DNA from: Nitrosopolaris sp035691865
GTDB lineage: Archaea > Thermoproteota > Nitrososphaeria > Nitrososphaerales > Nitrososphaeraceae
Direction: 5' to 3'
Length of the DNA: 64,000 nucleotides
Assembly (NCBI GenBank): GCA_035691865.1
Contig: DASSIM010000025.1
Coordinates: 1-64,000 of the forward strand
A model generated the notes under the pieces. The model saw only the letters and a list, made by a program, of their open reading frames with translations, had not been told where the DNA came from and did not search any database. The position numbers and the translations under genes were made by a program. The number at the start of each line of letters is the position of its first letter. Position 1 is the first letter of the stretch. This document shows, in pieces, positions 35,523 to 45,175 of this stretch.

Positions 35523-36434
35523 ATGTATTCTTACGGAAAAATAGGCATTATAGCGGTAGTAGCTATAGGAATAGCGGCTATGATGATTCCAGGCGGAAGC
35601 CTTGTATCAAGAGCTTTTGCAGATTCAAGTGCAAGTAACAATGACCAGTCAAATTCAGCTAGCAATAGTGCAACCGTACACATCAGTAACGGAGGACATC
35701 ATGATAATAAATCAGGACACAGCGACAAAAAAGATCACAAGAGTGGTGGTAAAATAAGCGACAGCGGTAACGTTCATCAAGATATTTCACAGTCAAACGA
35801 CATTAGTGCCAGCAATACCGGAAGTGGCGGCAGTGCGTCAGCGGATTTCAATAGTCAGTCAAATGATGCAAGTAATTCGGCTGACGTTAGCATACACAAC
35901 CACGGATCTCATGGTAAAATTAGCCACAGTGGTAATGTTGACCAATCTATAACTCAGTCAAATTCTATTAGCGCCAGCAATACTGGTGGAAGTCCACCTC
36001 CATGCGGCACCTGTATTACTGCCCCTGTCAGGACAGACGGCGTTAGCGGCGGTTCCGCAAGTGCAGACTTCAATACACAGTCAAATTCAGCAACCAATAC
36101 TGCAGATGTAGACATTCACAATCACGGCGGTAAGATAAGCCATAGTGGTAATGTAGATCAGTCTATCACTCAATCAAACGATATTCAAGTCAGCAATAGC
36201 GGTAGCAGCGACGGTTGCGGCGTATCGTGCAGCACAGCCTTAGAGATAATCATCCCAGGTGCAGACGCAAACTTTAACACACAATCAAATGATGCGACTA
36301 ACACTGCAAGCGTAGACATTAGCGGTCATGGGGGCAGTTTAAGTCACAGCGGCAATGTAGATCAGTCAATTACACAATCAAATTCTATTAACGCAACAAG
36401 CACATCTGGGGGCGGTTGTCCTAACTGTGGTTAA
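35523..36434 (+). CDS. Secreted curlin-like repeat protein 2
   Basis: 303 residues, paralogue of the protein at 30101. Signal peptide IGIIAVVAIGIAAMMIPGGS, a Lys/His/Asp-rich linker (HHDNKSGHSDKKDHKSGGK), then about four repeats SGNVxQxIxQSNxIxxSN...FNTQSNxATNxAxVDI. Two repeats carry Cys-containing insertions (PPPCGTCITAPV, CGVSCSTALE) and the protein ends GGGCPNCG, so cross-linking or metal binding is possible. Shared promoter, leader and repeats point to duplication of an extracellular fibre protein. Confidence 0.75.
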   Translation: MYSYGKIGIIAVVAIGIAAMMIPGGSLVSRAFADSSASNNDQSNSASNSATVHISNGGHHDNKSGHSDKKDHKSGGKISDSGNVHQDISQSNDISASNTGSGGSASADFNSQSNDASNSADVSIHNHGSHGKISHSGNVDQSITQSNSISASNTGGSPPPCGTCITAPVRTDGVSGGSASADFNTQSNSATNTADVDIHNHGGKISHSGNVDQSITQSNDIQVSNSGSSDGCGVSCSTALEIIIPGADANFNTQSNDATNTASVDISGHGGSLSHSGNVDQSITQSNSINATSTSGGGCPNCG

Positions 36435-36459
36435 CAGAAGCCATTAACGGAAACCAACC

Positions 36460-36474
36460 TTTTTTTATTTTTTT
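36460..36474 (+). terminator. T-rich terminator
   Basis: A 15-bp tract of T broken by one A, 25 bp after the stop of repeat protein 2. Confidence 0.6.
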
Positions 36475-36603
36475 GTAGAAACAATGTAGTCGCATCAGGC
36501 CAAGTTATTTTTAATCATCAGGTAATATTGTAGAAATAAAATTTTCACCACTTTACCTGTGTCCGTATATTTCATTCAGCAGTTTCGTTTTTTGGTTACG
36601 TTT

Positions 36604-36936
36604 CTAGTTACCATCATATATTTTACACTGCACAGTAAGAAGGTTTAGAGTTATAGGATAACCACAATTCGCTAAAGTGTAACCCATATCCTCTTGCAAC
36701 CTCCTCTTACTCATCATAACCTTCGGAGTGCCCAATTTGTTGAACGGCATCACTATCATTCCCTCTTCTATTCTAATTCGCCAATTTTTACTTATGAGGT
36801 GTTTAATGACTTCTCCTAGTGCACGCTCAAATTCCGTTAAAGAAAATTCAGGCTTGACTTCAACACCTATCAGACGTTCATCTGTAAAAACTACGGTATC
36901 GAATCCTCCGCAGCTCCTTATCTTACCGACACACAC
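36604..36936 (-). CDS. Possible PD-(D/E)XK nuclease-like protein
   Basis: 110 residues from a GTG. GGFDTVVFTDERLIGVEVKP has an Asp, then ExK on the next strand, the core of PD-(D/E)XK folds. LTEFERALGEVIKHLISKNW is the following helix, and IRIEEGMIVMPFNKLGTP a strand pair. The first helix of the fold would lie upstream, where a TAG closes the frame, so the gene may be truncated. The nuclease call is tentative. Confidence 0.4.
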   Translation of the reverse strand: MCVGKIRSCGGFDTVVFTDERLIGVEVKPEFSLTEFERALGEVIKHLISKNWRIRIEEGMIVMPFNKLGTPKVMMSKRRLQEDMGYTLANCGYPITLNLLTVQCKIYDGN

Positions 36937-37084
36937 CTAATAGTGATTTGTATGTAGCGAATGAGCATGGTGACTCTGTCTCAGTAATACAAACAAAAGC
37001 TGTAATTGGTAGTCCTATAAAAAATTAAGGCACCTAAGTACATGAAGATATAAACCTTTAATACTTTACTTGCGTTTGGGGGTT

Positions 37085-37399
37085 ATGAATAAAAGCCATG
37101 CACTTTTTGGTACCATCCTGGTTACTATAATGATGCTGATAATACCAACACACTTTGCGAAGGCAAGTATTTGCAGCGCTTCAGCTTCCTCAGTTGGTAA
37201 GCCGCATAGCAAGCCCCACAAGTTTGGTATAACGTTTTCCAGTCCAGACAGTTGTTCTGTTGCTGCAGGCGCTAGCCATACTGCTGGAGGATTCGCAAAT
37301 TTTGCCGGTAAGTCCAGTTGTGCGGGCCAGTCGGTAGCGAAATTTCCTAGTGGCTCAGGCGGAAGTGGTAGCGGCAGCGTAAGTTGTATTTCACCTTAG
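37085..37399 (+). CDS. Small secreted Ser/Gly-rich protein
   Basis: 104 residues from ATG 37085 (MNKSHALFGTILVTIMMLII), with a signal peptide cleaved near AKA. The mature part is rich in Ser, Gly and Ala with five Cys (SICSAS, DSCSVA, SSCAGQ, VSCISP). HTAGGFANFAGKSSCAGQSV suggests a repetitive surface protein. It belongs to the secreted cluster of 30-37 kb. Confidence 0.6.
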   Translation: MNKSHALFGTILVTIMMLIIPTHFAKASICSASASSVGKPHSKPHKFGITFSSPDSCSVAAGASHTAGGFANFAGKSSCAGQSVAKFPSGSGGSGSGSVSCISP

Positions 37400-37619
37400 C
37401 TCGGTAGCTGCTTTGCTGGGATTCAGCAAGATTTTCTCTTACTTAATCGGCAGACAATATTCCAGTAAAAGCACTTACACCTGAACAACAAGAGCAGGTA
37501 ATGCATGACTATGTTACGAAAATAAATGGTTGGTTATTCGTAACCGAAGCTAAATGACCTTCCATATTTTTTGATTCCTTTAATTTTAGTAGCGATTGTT
37601 GGTTCATAGATAATAACTA

Positions 37620-37886
37620 TCAGCCAATTTTGCAATAGCCTTCACCTTTGGGCAAATTTGTATAGCCTATATGTTCCATTATTTGTGATACACGTTTTTT
37701 GAGAAAATAATAATCCGGTAAACTTCGGAGGTATTCAATCCAGTCTTTTTCTGTTTGACCTGAATCTATGCAGTTACATGAACATTTGTGATTCCTTACC
37801 TCAATATAGAGGACATTTCCAATCATCAGTTTATTGCATTCTCTTTGGTCTTCCACCGCGTGCAAGTGCATAAGGCATTTTCCCAT
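37620..37886 (-). CDS. Hypothetical Cys/His-rich small protein
   Basis: 88 residues: GKCLMHLHAVEDQRECNKLM, YIEVRNHKCSCNCID, EKDWIEYLRSLPDYYFLKKR and the end GEGYCKIG. CSCNC plus other Cys/His could bind a metal. It lies directly after the SPFH relic. The family is not recognised. Confidence 0.5.
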   Translation of the reverse strand: MGKCLMHLHAVEDQRECNKLMIGNVLYIEVRNHKCSCNCIDSGQTEKDWIEYLRSLPDYYFLKKRVSQIMEHIGYTNLPKGEGYCKIG

Positions 37887-37931
37887 TCCACTCGTTAATG
37901 GATAACCACTGAAGATAACCTGGGCTTTGAC

Positions 37932-38505
37932 TTAATTATACGATGATGACTTTGCTTGTGACTCGCCGTGAGCCTTGGCGACATTTGCTCGTGCTGTTGC
38001 CTAGTCTGAACAACTGTTGATCCGCGATTACTTGTACGGCTTTTAGATTATTTTGTTCTGTCAGAAACTTTTGAATTACCACTACTTTAGATTTGATTTG
38101 ACTAGCAACGCAAAATCAGTTATAAACACTAGTCAATTATATTCCTCGTTGATAGCGCTACTATCACTACTATGAGCGATCACACCTTTTAATGGCCCTT
38201 TTTGTCATTAGTTCTTCAACATTGATTTTGGCCAGACTTGCTTTAACTGATTCCTGTATAGTTGGTGCAATTATTCCGTCAGCGTGATTAGCCATTAGCT
38301 GCTGATAAATGATATTTGCCTGACTCCGATTAATATGATAGTTTAAAGCTATTGTAGCCTGTACTTACTGGAGGTCATTTGAAGCAACAGATGCACCTGC
38401 CTGGAATCTTCAAGTACGTACCTCCATCTGTATTACCTGTTCTACAAAAGGAGTGACAAAATGGAGTCCTTCTCCTAGTGCACAGTTTTCGACAGCACCC
38501 ACTTA
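37932..38505 (-). pseudogene. SPFH/band-7 (stomatin-prohibitin) protein, decayed
   Basis: The minus strand reads GAVENCALGEGLHFVTPFVE, QVIQMEVRT, TGA, FQAGASVASNDLQ, TAA, VQATIALNYHINRSQANIIY, ADGIIAPTIQESVKASLAKI, NVEELMTKRAI and then TAG. After frameshifts FLTEQNNLKAVQVIADQQ and ATARANVAKAHGESQAKS follow. These are the conserved blocks of an SPFH domain and its Glu/Ala coiled coil. At least three in-frame stops and two frameshifts make it a dead membrane-scaffold gene. Confidence 0.8.
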
Positions 38506-38618
38506 CAAAAATCTATTCTATCTTTTCCGCAATTTGTAATTATCTCATAAGTTGAAGCATGGTAAATTATTTCTGCCGCTATTGATTTAACTATGGTAGG
38601 TTATTACAATTTTTGCCA

Positions 38619-39416
38619 ATGGATTCCGGCAATGAAATTCCCAATCTCATACCTGTAGAAATAAGAGAATTGATGCTTGAAGAACAGACCTCGATGACTG
38701 ATGTACATGCACTGAAGGTTATTGCAGAAAGTAGGGCTAGAGTGGCTAAAGCTCTAAAAGAAGAAAGTATAGTATTTCATTCATATCTGGAAGGTTCAGA
38801 CAATTTCCTTCGATCCCATCTAGGTTCCAGGATCCACCTGGTGATTTTGTATGCTGACATAGTCAATTCTACTCGAATGAGCACAGTGCTTCCACTTGAA
38901 AAGTTAACGACCATCTTACAAATATTTGCACAAGAAATGACTGTTGTCGTCGCAAATAACGAAGGTTATATTCTAAAGTATGTGGGAGATGCAATTATAG
39001 TTTACTTTCCTGTCCCCACTGCTAGTGAGATTAGTGTGTCCGCTAGAAGAGCAGTTATGTGTGCTCTACATATGTTAATTGTAGTTGAACACGGAATAAA
39101 CGCCATTCTCAAACAATCTGATTTTCCAGAAGTGCATATAAAAATTGGTATTGATTCAGGGGAGAATGCAATTATCGAGTATGGTTCGAGTGGATCGAAA
39201 TCCCACATTGATATTCTTGGGTATCCAATGAATGTTACTGCTAAAATCACATCGTTAGCACAAGCAGATCATATTTTGGTTGGTGATACTACATATCGAT
39301 GCCTTGATCTACGAACGCGTGAGAAACTAACCAAATTGGGCTTAAAACGTCAGGATTATATCAATTATCTGACTGGTGATGCATATATTATTTCCTCGTT
39401 TGGATTGCAATCCTGA
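38619..39416 (+). CDS. Class III adenylate/guanylate cyclase
   Basis: 265 residues. The cyclase domain begins HLVILYADIVNSTRMSTVLP (first metal Asp), with ILKYVGDAIIVYFPVP (second metal Asp), IKIGIDSGENAIIEYGSSG and IDILGYPMNVTAKITSLA, where Asp and the Asn/Lys sit at the purine- and transition-state sites. The usual Arg of NxxxR is Lys here, which may lower activity or be a family variant. The helical N-terminus (TDVHALKVIAESRARVAKAL) resembles the signalling helix of soluble cyclases. It would make cAMP (or cGMP) in the cytoplasm. Confidence 0.85.
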   Translation: MDSGNEIPNLIPVEIRELMLEEQTSMTDVHALKVIAESRARVAKALKEESIVFHSYLEGSDNFLRSHLGSRIHLVILYADIVNSTRMSTVLPLEKLTTILQIFAQEMTVVVANNEGYILKYVGDAIIVYFPVPTASEISVSARRAVMCALHMLIVVEHGINAILKQSDFPEVHIKIGIDSGENAIIEYGSSGSKSHIDILGYPMNVTAKITSLAQADHILVGDTTYRCLDLRTREKLTKLGLKRQDYINYLTGDAYIISSFGLQS

Positions 39417-39651
39417 AATAAGAACTCTAGACAGGGTTGACACACCTACACCCACGACGAACAGATTACAGGTAGACCTATGGTAGGTTAGTACGTTTGA
39501 TCAATTCGAGTATTTTGAAACTGCCGTACTTTGGATATCGCGGGAATGAAAATAATTTTCGTCAGTAAGTCTACGGGATTGCTTTCGACGCAATAGTCAT
39601 CCTTAAGTACTTATAGTAGTGAGTAGTGAGTTGAGAGCTAGTAATAAAGAC

Positions 39652-41961
39652 ATGTCTTCAGATAAAAATGATAATACTGATGGCAAAAGCACAACTCGCA
39701 AAACAGCGTCTTTGAAAGTAGCAGAAGTTGCTGAACAACGTGACGTAGGAAGAAAAATTGCACGCATAGATCCAGCTATAGCTGGACTTCTGAATGTGTC
39801 TACTGGTGATGCTTTAGAACTGTCTTCGGGTCGAAAGAAAGGTACTGTTTTAAGCTGGCCTGCAAGGGAAAGTGACAGAGGCAAAGGATTCATACGCATT
39901 GACGGATTTACCAGAAACAAACTTGATGTTGGGATTAATGATTCCATAGAAATTAGAAAAGTTGAATCAAAAGAAGCCAAGAGTATAACGCTCGCTCCCA
40001 CTGAACCTCTTCGAATAGTAGGTGCAGAAGAGTATCTTGTCGATTATCTAAACGGAGCCTTAATGACCAAAGGTGATACTATACCTATCAATGTAATGGG
40101 TCAGAGAATTGATCTTGTAGTAATAGCAACCAATCCATCCGGGCCAGTTATAATTAATGATTCCACAAAAATTACAGTTTCTGAAGAAAGTGCCAAGGCT
40201 GCTCAGATATCGCAAGAAGGTGCAGTTCCTTCAATTACATACGAGGATATCGGTGGTGTCAGAAACGAAGTTGCTCGAGTTAGAGAAATGATCGAGCTTC
40301 CATTAAGACATCCAGAACTATTCAAAAGATTAGGGGTAGAAGCCCCTAAAGGAGTTCTTCTTCATGGCCCTCCAGGAACCGGCAAGACTCTGCTTGCAAA
40401 GGCAGTAGCTAATGAAACTAATGCTAACTTCTATACTATAGGCGGTCCTGAAATAATGAGCAAATATTATGGAGAATCTGAAGAAAAGCTACGTAATATC
40501 TTTGAACAGGCAGAGAAGAATGCACCTTCAATTATTTTTATTGACGAAATTGATTCTATTGCACCAAAAAGAGAAGAAAGTGGAGAACTTGAGAGGAGAA
40601 TAGTATCTCAGCTGTTAGCAGCGATGGACGGCATGTCTACAAGGGGAAAAGTGGTAGTGATAGGAGCCACAAACAGGATCAATGCTATTGATCCTGCATT
40701 AAGGCGTCCAGGTAGATTTGATAGAGAAATTGAGATAGGTGTACCAGATAGGAATGGGCGACTAGAGATTTTACAGATACATACTAGAGGAATGCCTGTC
40801 GCCAAAGATGTTAATTTGGAAAAACTAGCAGATATCTCTCATGGTTTTGTTGGTGCTGATTTACAAGCTTTATCGAAAGAAGCTGCAATGCGAGCATTAA
40901 GAAAAGTACTACCTGAAATTGATTTATCATCCGAAAGTATTCCTGGAGACACATTAAAGAAGATCATAGTTACAATGCAAGATTTTACCGATGTGATTAA
41001 AGAAATGGAGCCATCTGCTATGCGAGAAGTATTCGTTGAAGTTCCTGATGTGAAATGGGAGGATATTGGTGGATTATCATCTATAAAGCAAGAGTTACAG
41101 GAAGCAGTAGAATGGCCTCTCAAATACCAAGGAATATTTACACATGCCGATGCTACTCCCCCTAAAGGCTTATTGCTTTACGGTCCACCAGGAACAGGAA
41201 AGACATTGATGGCCAAAGCAGCAGCAAATGAAAGTGAAGCGAACTTCATAAGCATAAAGGGTCCAGAGCTTCTTTCAAAGTGGGTTGGTGAATCAGAAAA
41301 AGGAGTGAGAGAGATATTTAGAAAAGCAAGACAGGCGGCTCCATGCATCATATTCTTTGATGAAATAGATTCCATAGCTCCTGTAAGAGGAGGAGATTTT
41401 GGTGATTCACATGTTACTGAAAGGGTAATAAGCCAACTATTAACTGAGTTAGATGGGCTTGAAATATTAACCAACGTGATAGTTATAGCCGCCACTAACA
41501 GGCCTGATATTATAGATCCCGCATTGCTAAGGCCTGGTAGATTTGACAGATTGCTATATGTAGCACCGCCGGATCGTGACTCTAGAATTCAGATAATAAA
41601 AATCCATACAAAGAAAAAACCATTAGACGAGGATGTTAAGATTGAAGAATTAGCAGGCCAGACAAATGGTTACACAGGCGCCGATATTGCATCACTCTCA
41701 TCAGCTGCAGTTATGCTTGCGTTGCGAGAACACATATCAAAGTATCCAGATCCAAAGGAAGCAGATAAGCATGTACAAGAATTAAGAATCCATTTGCGCC
41801 ACTTTGAAGAGGCAATGAAAAAGATTAGACCGTTATCGACTCAAGAGCTAAACATGTACAAGAGAATATCAGAACAATTTGGAAGACCGGATCTCGCAGG
41901 CAGATGGCGAGATGAAAAGGATACAAGTGATACGGCCCTTCCTTCCTCTGCGATAACTTAA
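39652..41961 (+). CDS. CDC48/VCP-type AAA ATPase
   Basis: About 769 residues from ATG 39652. An N-domain (KVAEVAEQRDVGRKIARIDP, TGDALELSSGRKKGTVL) is followed by two AAA modules, each with Walker A (HGPPGTGKTLLAKAV; YGPPGTGKTLMAKAA), Walker B (IIFIDEIDSIAPKR; IIFFDEIDSIAPVR), a sensor Asn (GATNRINAIDPALRRPGRFD; ATNRPDIIDPALLRPGRFDR) and Arg fingers. As in other archaea it should form a hexameric unfoldase for protein quality control, perhaps feeding the proteasome. Earlier in-frame starts would add 11 residues. Monocistronic. Confidence 0.96.
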   Translation: MSSDKNDNTDGKSTTRKTASLKVAEVAEQRDVGRKIARIDPAIAGLLNVSTGDALELSSGRKKGTVLSWPARESDRGKGFIRIDGFTRNKLDVGINDSIEIRKVESKEAKSITLAPTEPLRIVGAEEYLVDYLNGALMTKGDTIPINVMGQRIDLVVIATNPSGPVIINDSTKITVSEESAKAAQISQEGAVPSITYEDIGGVRNEVARVREMIELPLRHPELFKRLGVEAPKGVLLHGPPGTGKTLLAKAVANETNANFYTIGGPEIMSKYYGESEEKLRNIFEQAEKNAPSIIFIDEIDSIAPKREESGELERRIVSQLLAAMDGMSTRGKVVVIGATNRINAIDPALRRPGRFDREIEIGVPDRNGRLEILQIHTRGMPVAKDVNLEKLADISHGFVGADLQALSKEAAMRALRKVLPEIDLSSESIPGDTLKKIIVTMQDFTDVIKEMEPSAMREVFVEVPDVKWEDIGGLSSIKQELQEAVEWPLKYQGIFTHADATPPKGLLLYGPPGTGKTLMAKAAANESEANFISIKGPELLSKWVGESEKGVREIFRKARQAAPCIIFFDEIDSIAPVRGGDFGDSHVTERVISQLLTELDGLEILTNVIVIAATNRPDIIDPALLRPGRFDRLLYVAPPDRDSRIQIIKIHTKKKPLDEDVKIEELAGQTNGYTGADIASLSSAAVMLALREHISKYPDPKEADKHVQELRIHLRHFEEAMKKIRPLSTQELNMYKRISEQFGRPDLAGRWRDEKDTSDTALPSSAIT

Positions 41962-42181
41962 GTTTACTGCTCTTTCCTGGCGATCTCATCTCGTGTCATG
42001 AAATATGTCTTGACAGTAGCAAGTACTAAGTAACGTTCAAATTAACAGTCGACAGCGAAGCCCACTATAACAAGGGCAAGAATGATAAAACATTATTTTT
42101 TGGAAATGATTGTGTTCTTGGCTAGCTCTCCCGGTTTTCAACACCTAGGCAACAGAAGTCTGTATCAAGATGATAATAAAA

Positions 42182-42619
42182 TTAATTTTGAGGTGGCTGA
42201 TAGTGGATTCTTTCTGGTGTTATTTTTATTATAATTCTCTTTTCGTTTGGTGATCGTAAAGGATATTTTTCAACACCAAGATATTTCTTTGCAAGTTTGT
42301 CTATATGCTCGTCAGCACCCTCATTAGTTTGTTCGACAACTCTACCTCTAATTGTAACCATGTGATAAGGATTATTTTGATCAGCGACGGAAATAGCAAT
42401 CCTATCATCTCGAGATACATTTTTTTGCTTTAACCTTCCTTCGGCAGTATTTACTAGAATCTTGCCGTCTTCAATATCTACCCATGTCGGCGTAATTTGT
42501 GGCCACCCATCTTTCATAAGAGTGGCTACAAAAGCAAGATTTTTTCCCTCAAGAAGTTTGGCAACAGGCTCGGTTATTTGGTTTGTATGCAATGGTACCA
42601 ATATAAGATGCTCGAGCAT
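42182..42619 (-). CDS. Pyridoxamine 5'-phosphate oxidase-fold protein, F420/FMN-dependent class
   Basis: 145 residues: EPVAKLLEGKNLAFVATLMK, DGWPQITPTWVDIEDGKILV, NTAEGRLKQKNVSRDDRIAI, SVADQNNPYHMVTIRGRVVE, KLAKKYLGVEKYPLRSP and the end ITPERIHYQPPQN. This is the PPOX-class split beta-barrel, often using F420 in archaea. It is a likely oxidoreductase with an unknown substrate. The first ~12 residues may be non-native; ITEPVAKLL is where family members begin. Confidence 0.88.
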   Translation of the reverse strand: MLEHLILVPLHTNQITEPVAKLLEGKNLAFVATLMKDGWPQITPTWVDIEDGKILVNTAEGRLKQKNVSRDDRIAISVADQNNPYHMVTIRGRVVEQTNEGADEHIDKLAKKYLGVEKYPLRSPNEKRIIIKITPERIHYQPPQN

Positions 42620-43008
42620 CTATATTACTGTAGATGATCGATCAAGCTGATATAGACGACTATTTCTGTAACGTATGTCAATGCCTTTTCTGGAGTAAAT
42701 TGTCAGATTTTTTGGCCATCTAGATAAAATCATGGAAAAAGTGTTAGAACCCCCTGCAGGCCATTAATCCCAACATCTACCAGAAGAATTTGCACTTCAG
42801 GAGTAACATCTGCCAAGAGCCATTATTCTGAGAGATCTATTCATCCCCTATTTCTGAAAGAATGCAAGTAACGTGAAAGCAAGAAAAATAGAATCTCTTC
42901 TCGCTACCCTATCTATTCTGCAATTCCATGCTATCGTGATACTCCTTTTGCTAATAAAAAGTATTTCTTGCAACACTAAGATATCCTGAACATCCTTTTA
43001 CGAAGCAG
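42620..43008. other. Intergenic region
   Basis: I see no gene in it. It holds the promoter side of the PPOX-class gene and the 3' flank of the CHRD relic. Confidence 0.4.
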
Positions 43009-43164
43009 CTAAAATAATTTGTTTCCTGACAGTTGGGCAGTGAAATGTTGTTGCTGTGCGAAAGCCGTATTAGACGCTGCTACAGTAAAGCCACTAGCTG
43101 ACATTGCTAGAAGCAATATTGCTATCACAAAAGGAAAGGTTCCAGATGTTCTCTCAAAAATCAA
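43009..43164 (-). pseudogene. CHRD protein, truncated
   Basis: 51 codons reading FPFVIAILLLAMSASGFTVA, a signal peptide, then FAQQQHFTAQLSGNK and TAG. QHFTAQLSGN is the first strand of a CHRD domain, and the rest of the domain is missing. It has only a TTG start. It is a relic related to the gene at the left window edge. Confidence 0.6.
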
Positions 43165-43303
43165 CTATTAGAAACCGTCACAGTTGTTACCCGAGCTGCT
43201 CTATACTCAAATTGATAATGTTCATCGTTCGAGATTGGTAACGATTCGATTTTAATATCATTGCATGTTGGACACGCCCTGTAAGGTGAGTCCTCCTGAT
43301 TCA
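43161..43303 (-). CDS. Possible small protein
   Basis: 47 codons from an ATG: MNQEDSPYRACPTCNDIKIE, SLPISNDEHYQFEYRAARVT, ending VSNS. One CPTC knuckle is present but no second. It overlaps the CHRD relic by 4 bp, possibly as a former operon. Weak support. Confidence 0.3.
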
Positions 43304-43700
43304 TCTTCTGAGGTGTCTCCCGTGTCTTTCCTTTGCAATATCCCTTTGTTAGACGATACATCAAAGATAGACTTCTTATTGTGTCTAGATGTTAAGAATG
43401 AGGGTGATATAATTGACTTCATGCAAGCTATACAAATTATACGTCTTTTATACATCCTAGTTTTGGGTACCAAATGAATCTTATTTTTGATGCTTAACGT
43501 AGCTTAGCACAATTAACAACTAACTTAGAATATGCCAATTCAACATACAATATACAACATCCAACTTTCAGGTAATTTGAAAGAGTATGCCCCCGCTGGA
43601 CACGCATAATTTCAAGTTTATATCATGAAACCTGCATATAAAATTCTAAAATTGCATGAATAGGATGAATAATATTCATGTAAAATAATCTCCAGAAACA
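43304..43700. other. Intergenic region
   Basis: No convincing gene. It should contain the promoter of the binding-protein gene at 43701. Confidence 0.4.
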
Positions 43701-44804
43701 ATGGATAAAAAAGTAGTAAAAAAACTCGCAATATGTGCCCTTGTAATTATATTTGTTGCAGTTATGGTGCACACGCCGGTTACAGGATTTGTACATGCTC
43801 AAAGCGCGACGAAAATTTTGAGAATAGGATATTTTCCTAACATAAACCATGCTCAAGCGGTGATCGGGTTTGGGAGTGGAGAATTCCAGAAGGAGCTTGG
43901 AAGTGATATACAAGTTCAGCCATACATATTCAACGCAGGTTCATCAGCTATTCAAGCTCTACTAGCAAATAGAATAGACGTCACGTACGTTGGCCCTGGC
44001 CCAGCAGTAAATGGCTATGTAGCATCTCAAGGAGCAGATCTCAGAATAATATCAGGTGCGGCTAGTGGTGGTGCTGTTTTTGTAGTCAGAAATGATTCCG
44101 GAATTAAATCTCCTAAGGATTTTGCAAATAAAGTGTTTGCTTCACCTCAACTTGGAAACACACAGGATATATCTCTTCGAAAATATTTGCAGGATAATGG
44201 ATACAAAACGAAAGACAATGGAGGAAATGTGACTGTGACACCCGTTGATAATCCAGTTATTCTTACATTATTCTTGAAGAAACAAATAGATGGCGCATGG
44301 GTACCGGAACCATGGGGTGCAAGATTAGTTAATGAAGCTGGAGGAAGAATATTGGTGGATGAAACAACCTTGTGGCCTCCAGATGGTAAGTTTGTAACGG
44401 CTAACATAGTGGCCAGGACAAACTATTTGCAACAAAATCCTGATGTAGTCAAGAAATTACTCGCCACAAATGTTAACGAAACACTATGGATAAATAATCA
44501 CACAAGTGAAGCAATAAAGTCATTCAATACTGAATTTCAAAAACTAACAGGTAAAACCATAAAAGAAAATGAGTTGAAGCAAGCTTGGTCAAGAATACAA
44601 CTCACATATGATCCACTAAAGTTATCACTCTTCCAGGGAGCCAATAATGCGTACAATATTGGATTTTTGGCAAAGGGAAAGCCAAGACCAGACCTATCAG
44701 GGATATACGATCTAACCATTCTGAATCAAGTATTGAAAGAGAAGGGGTTACAACCTATAGGAGCAACAGGAGGGGCAGGAGGATTAGCAGAAGCAATTCC
44801 TTAA
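43701..44804 (+). CDS. SsuA/NrtA-like ABC-type substrate-binding protein
   Basis: 367 residues. A signal peptide (AICALVIIFVAVMVHTPVTG, cleavage near HAQ) leads into a periplasmic-binding-protein fold: LRIGYFPNINHAQAVIGFGS, FNAGSSAIQALLANRIDVTY, VGPGPAVNGYVASQG, DFANKVFASPQLGNTQDISL, DGAWVPEPWGARLVNEAGG. This is the family that binds sulfonates, nitrate, taurine or thiamin precursors at the cell surface. No permease or ATPase gene is next to it, so its transporter is encoded elsewhere or it acts alone. Confidence 0.9.
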   Translation: MDKKVVKKLAICALVIIFVAVMVHTPVTGFVHAQSATKILRIGYFPNINHAQAVIGFGSGEFQKELGSDIQVQPYIFNAGSSAIQALLANRIDVTYVGPGPAVNGYVASQGADLRIISGAASGGAVFVVRNDSGIKSPKDFANKVFASPQLGNTQDISLRKYLQDNGYKTKDNGGNVTVTPVDNPVILTLFLKKQIDGAWVPEPWGARLVNEAGGRILVDETTLWPPDGKFVTANIVARTNYLQQNPDVVKKLLATNVNETLWINNHTSEAIKSFNTEFQKLTGKTIKENELKQAWSRIQLTYDPLKLSLFQGANNAYNIGFLAKGKPRPDLSGIYDLTILNQVLKEKGLQPIGATGGAGGLAEAIP

Positions 44805-45175
44805 CTTCTCGACTTTTCTTTCATATCTCTTTAATTCTTTCATACTACATTCTTGCATCTTCTAGGCCATTCTCCATAAAGTTCGAGATGGTAACAGACC
44901 TGGATATGAAACTAAATACAGTGGAGAATATTTTTGTAAGGTAAACCAACTAACGAGATACGGTTGTTGATGCGAAAGGATGAGAAATAAGTAACTGCGA
45001 ATTATGTCAGTTAGAAAATAGAATTAGCTAATGAGTTAATGAAACGAAACTTTTCCTAGTTCACATCACTTCTAATAATCCATTAACCTCATAAATAACT
45101 AATAGACTCTAATAGGCATGTTTTGCGCATATTATCCGAAAAATGCACATTTGATAGCATTGATATATCTAAAAT
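44805..45175. other. Intergenic region
   Basis: I see no gene in it. Confidence 0.4.

Noticed and set aside
41178..41495. Minus-strand frames within the CDC48 ATPase
   Set aside because: Shadows of the conserved AAA domains.
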